A DNA stretch of 64,000 bases from Pseudomonadota bacterium (GTDB lineage: Bacteria > Pseudomonadota > Alphaproteobacteria > Micropepsales > Micropepsaceae), in NCBI GenBank assembly GCA_018241025.1, contig JAFEEQ010000020.1:1-64000 (forward strand), given 5' to 3'. Shown here piece by piece: positions 63,472-64,000 of this stretch (position 1 is its first letter; every line of letters begins with the position of its first letter). The notes below the pieces were generated by a model. It made no database searches. It was not told where the DNA came from and saw only the letters and a program-made list of their open reading frames with translations. The translations under genes were made by a program, and so were the position numbers.

Positions 63472-64000
63472 TGCGCATCGCCGTCGTAGGCACGTCCGGC
63501 TCCGGCAAGACCACGCTCGGCCGCGCACTTGCGCGTGATCTGAACCTCCCCTTCGTCGAACTCGATGCCATCAACTGGCAGGCTGGCTGGCGCGATCTAA
63601 ACAGCCACGATCCGGAGGAGTTCAAGCGTCGCGTCGGCGCCGCGCTCGGTGCCGAGGCCTGGGTCAGCGACGGCAATTACGGCGCCGCCGTCGGTCCCTC
63701 GACGCTCGCCCGCGCCACCCATCTCATCTGGCTCGACTACGATCGCGCCACCGTGATGCGCCGCGTGATCTGGCGCTCCATCCTCCGCGTCCTCGATCGT
63801 AAGGAGCTCTGGCCCGGCACCGGCAACCGCGAACGCTTTCTTCAGTGGTTCACCGACAAGGACCATCCGATCCGCTGGGCTTGGCGCACCCATGCGTTGC
63901 GCCGCGCCCGCTACGAGGCACTCATCGCGGACCCCGCCAATGCGCATCTCAAGGTCTTCCGTCTGCGCCACCCGCGCGACGCGGACGATCTGGCCACCAA
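63471..64000 (+). CDS. P-loop adenylate kinase-like protein, 3' truncated by the window
   Basis: 176 codons are present without a stop. N-terminal Walker A VVGTSGSGKTTLGRAL, then PFVELDAINWQAGW and WVSDGNYG, the pattern of FlaR/topology-modulation-type kinases. The ATG overlaps the previous stop by 1 nt. Substrate unknown. Confidence 0.82.
   Translation, partial: MRIAVVGTSGSGKTTLGRALARDLNLPFVELDAINWQAGWRDLNSHDPEEFKRRVGAALGAEAWVSDGNYGAAVGPSTLARATHLIWLDYDRATVMRRVIWRSILRVLDRKELWPGTGNRERFLQWFTDKDHPIRWAWRTHALRRARYEALIADPANAHLKVFRLRHPRDADDLAT

Overview
The window reads as one chromosomal segment of a high-GC alphaproteobacterium. The evidence is its gene order, which follows common alphaproteobacterial blocks: mutM/ubiE-ubiB; dut-coaBC; rpmG; rnr-topA-dprA-plsY; pyrC'-pyrB-ruvX-gatCAB; slt-dapA-smpB. 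It also carries dispersed palindromic repeats with GTCATGGCCGGG-type ends. No rRNA, ordinary linear tRNA, prophage, transposase or CRISPR array was seen. A placement near Rhizomicrobium/Micropepsaceae-type genomes is only an impression.

Layout. 0-3.4 kb: mutM divergent from ubiE-ubiB. 3.4-10 kb (mostly minus strand): a secreted protein, a MATE efflux pump behind a leader/attenuator, and then the centrepiece of the window. This is an operon read right to left from about 9.9 kb to 5.7 kb: promoter, candidate attenuator, about 1.25 kb of tandem non-coding RNA units, a TROVE/vWA protein (Ro60/Rsr orthologue) and the RNA ligase RtcB, closed by a strong intrinsic terminator. Units 3 to 7 carry tRNA pieces in permuted order: T-arm, then both acceptor strands joined by a small loop, then D-arm. 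Bacterial Y RNAs (YrlA type) near Ro60 are known to carry a tRNA-mimic domain. Here there appear to be seven units head to tail, with a strictly spaced junction (GTGAAG, 8 nt, TACTTC or variant). The leader of this operon and the leader of the neighbouring MATE pump share a near-identical promoter core and the same antiterminator/terminator design. This suggests common control, perhaps by ribosome stalling.

10-25 kb: FMO/BVMO, acyl-CoA dehydrogenase, two tandem PAS proteins, glycerophosphodiesterase, small hydrolases, ybbA-ybbP divergent from tesA, murJ, thpR (RNA 2',3'-cyclic phosphodiesterase) and a thioesterase. 24-28 kb: cysK, exonuclease, Rrf2 regulator, dut and coaBC. 28-38 kb: a feruloyl-CoA-synthase-like ligase, DUF924, two HSL-type hydrolases, and a glycerol-lipid cluster (GlpD, DAG kinase, AGPS-like flavoprotein). 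38-43 kb: rpmG, autotransporter, MFS and NUDIX.

43-64 kb is mostly housekeeping: RNase R, topoisomerase I, DprA, PlsY, a PyrC homologue that has lost its metal ligands (PyrC' type) with PyrB, RuvX, GatCAB, a 25-residue lysine-rich peptide gene with its own promoter and terminator, a Sel1-repeat protein, lytic transglycosylase, DapA, SmpB and a truncated P-loop kinase at the right edge. Several intergenic palindromic repeats sit at gene starts, and one family appears to supply Shine-Dalgarno sequence to tesA and ruvX.
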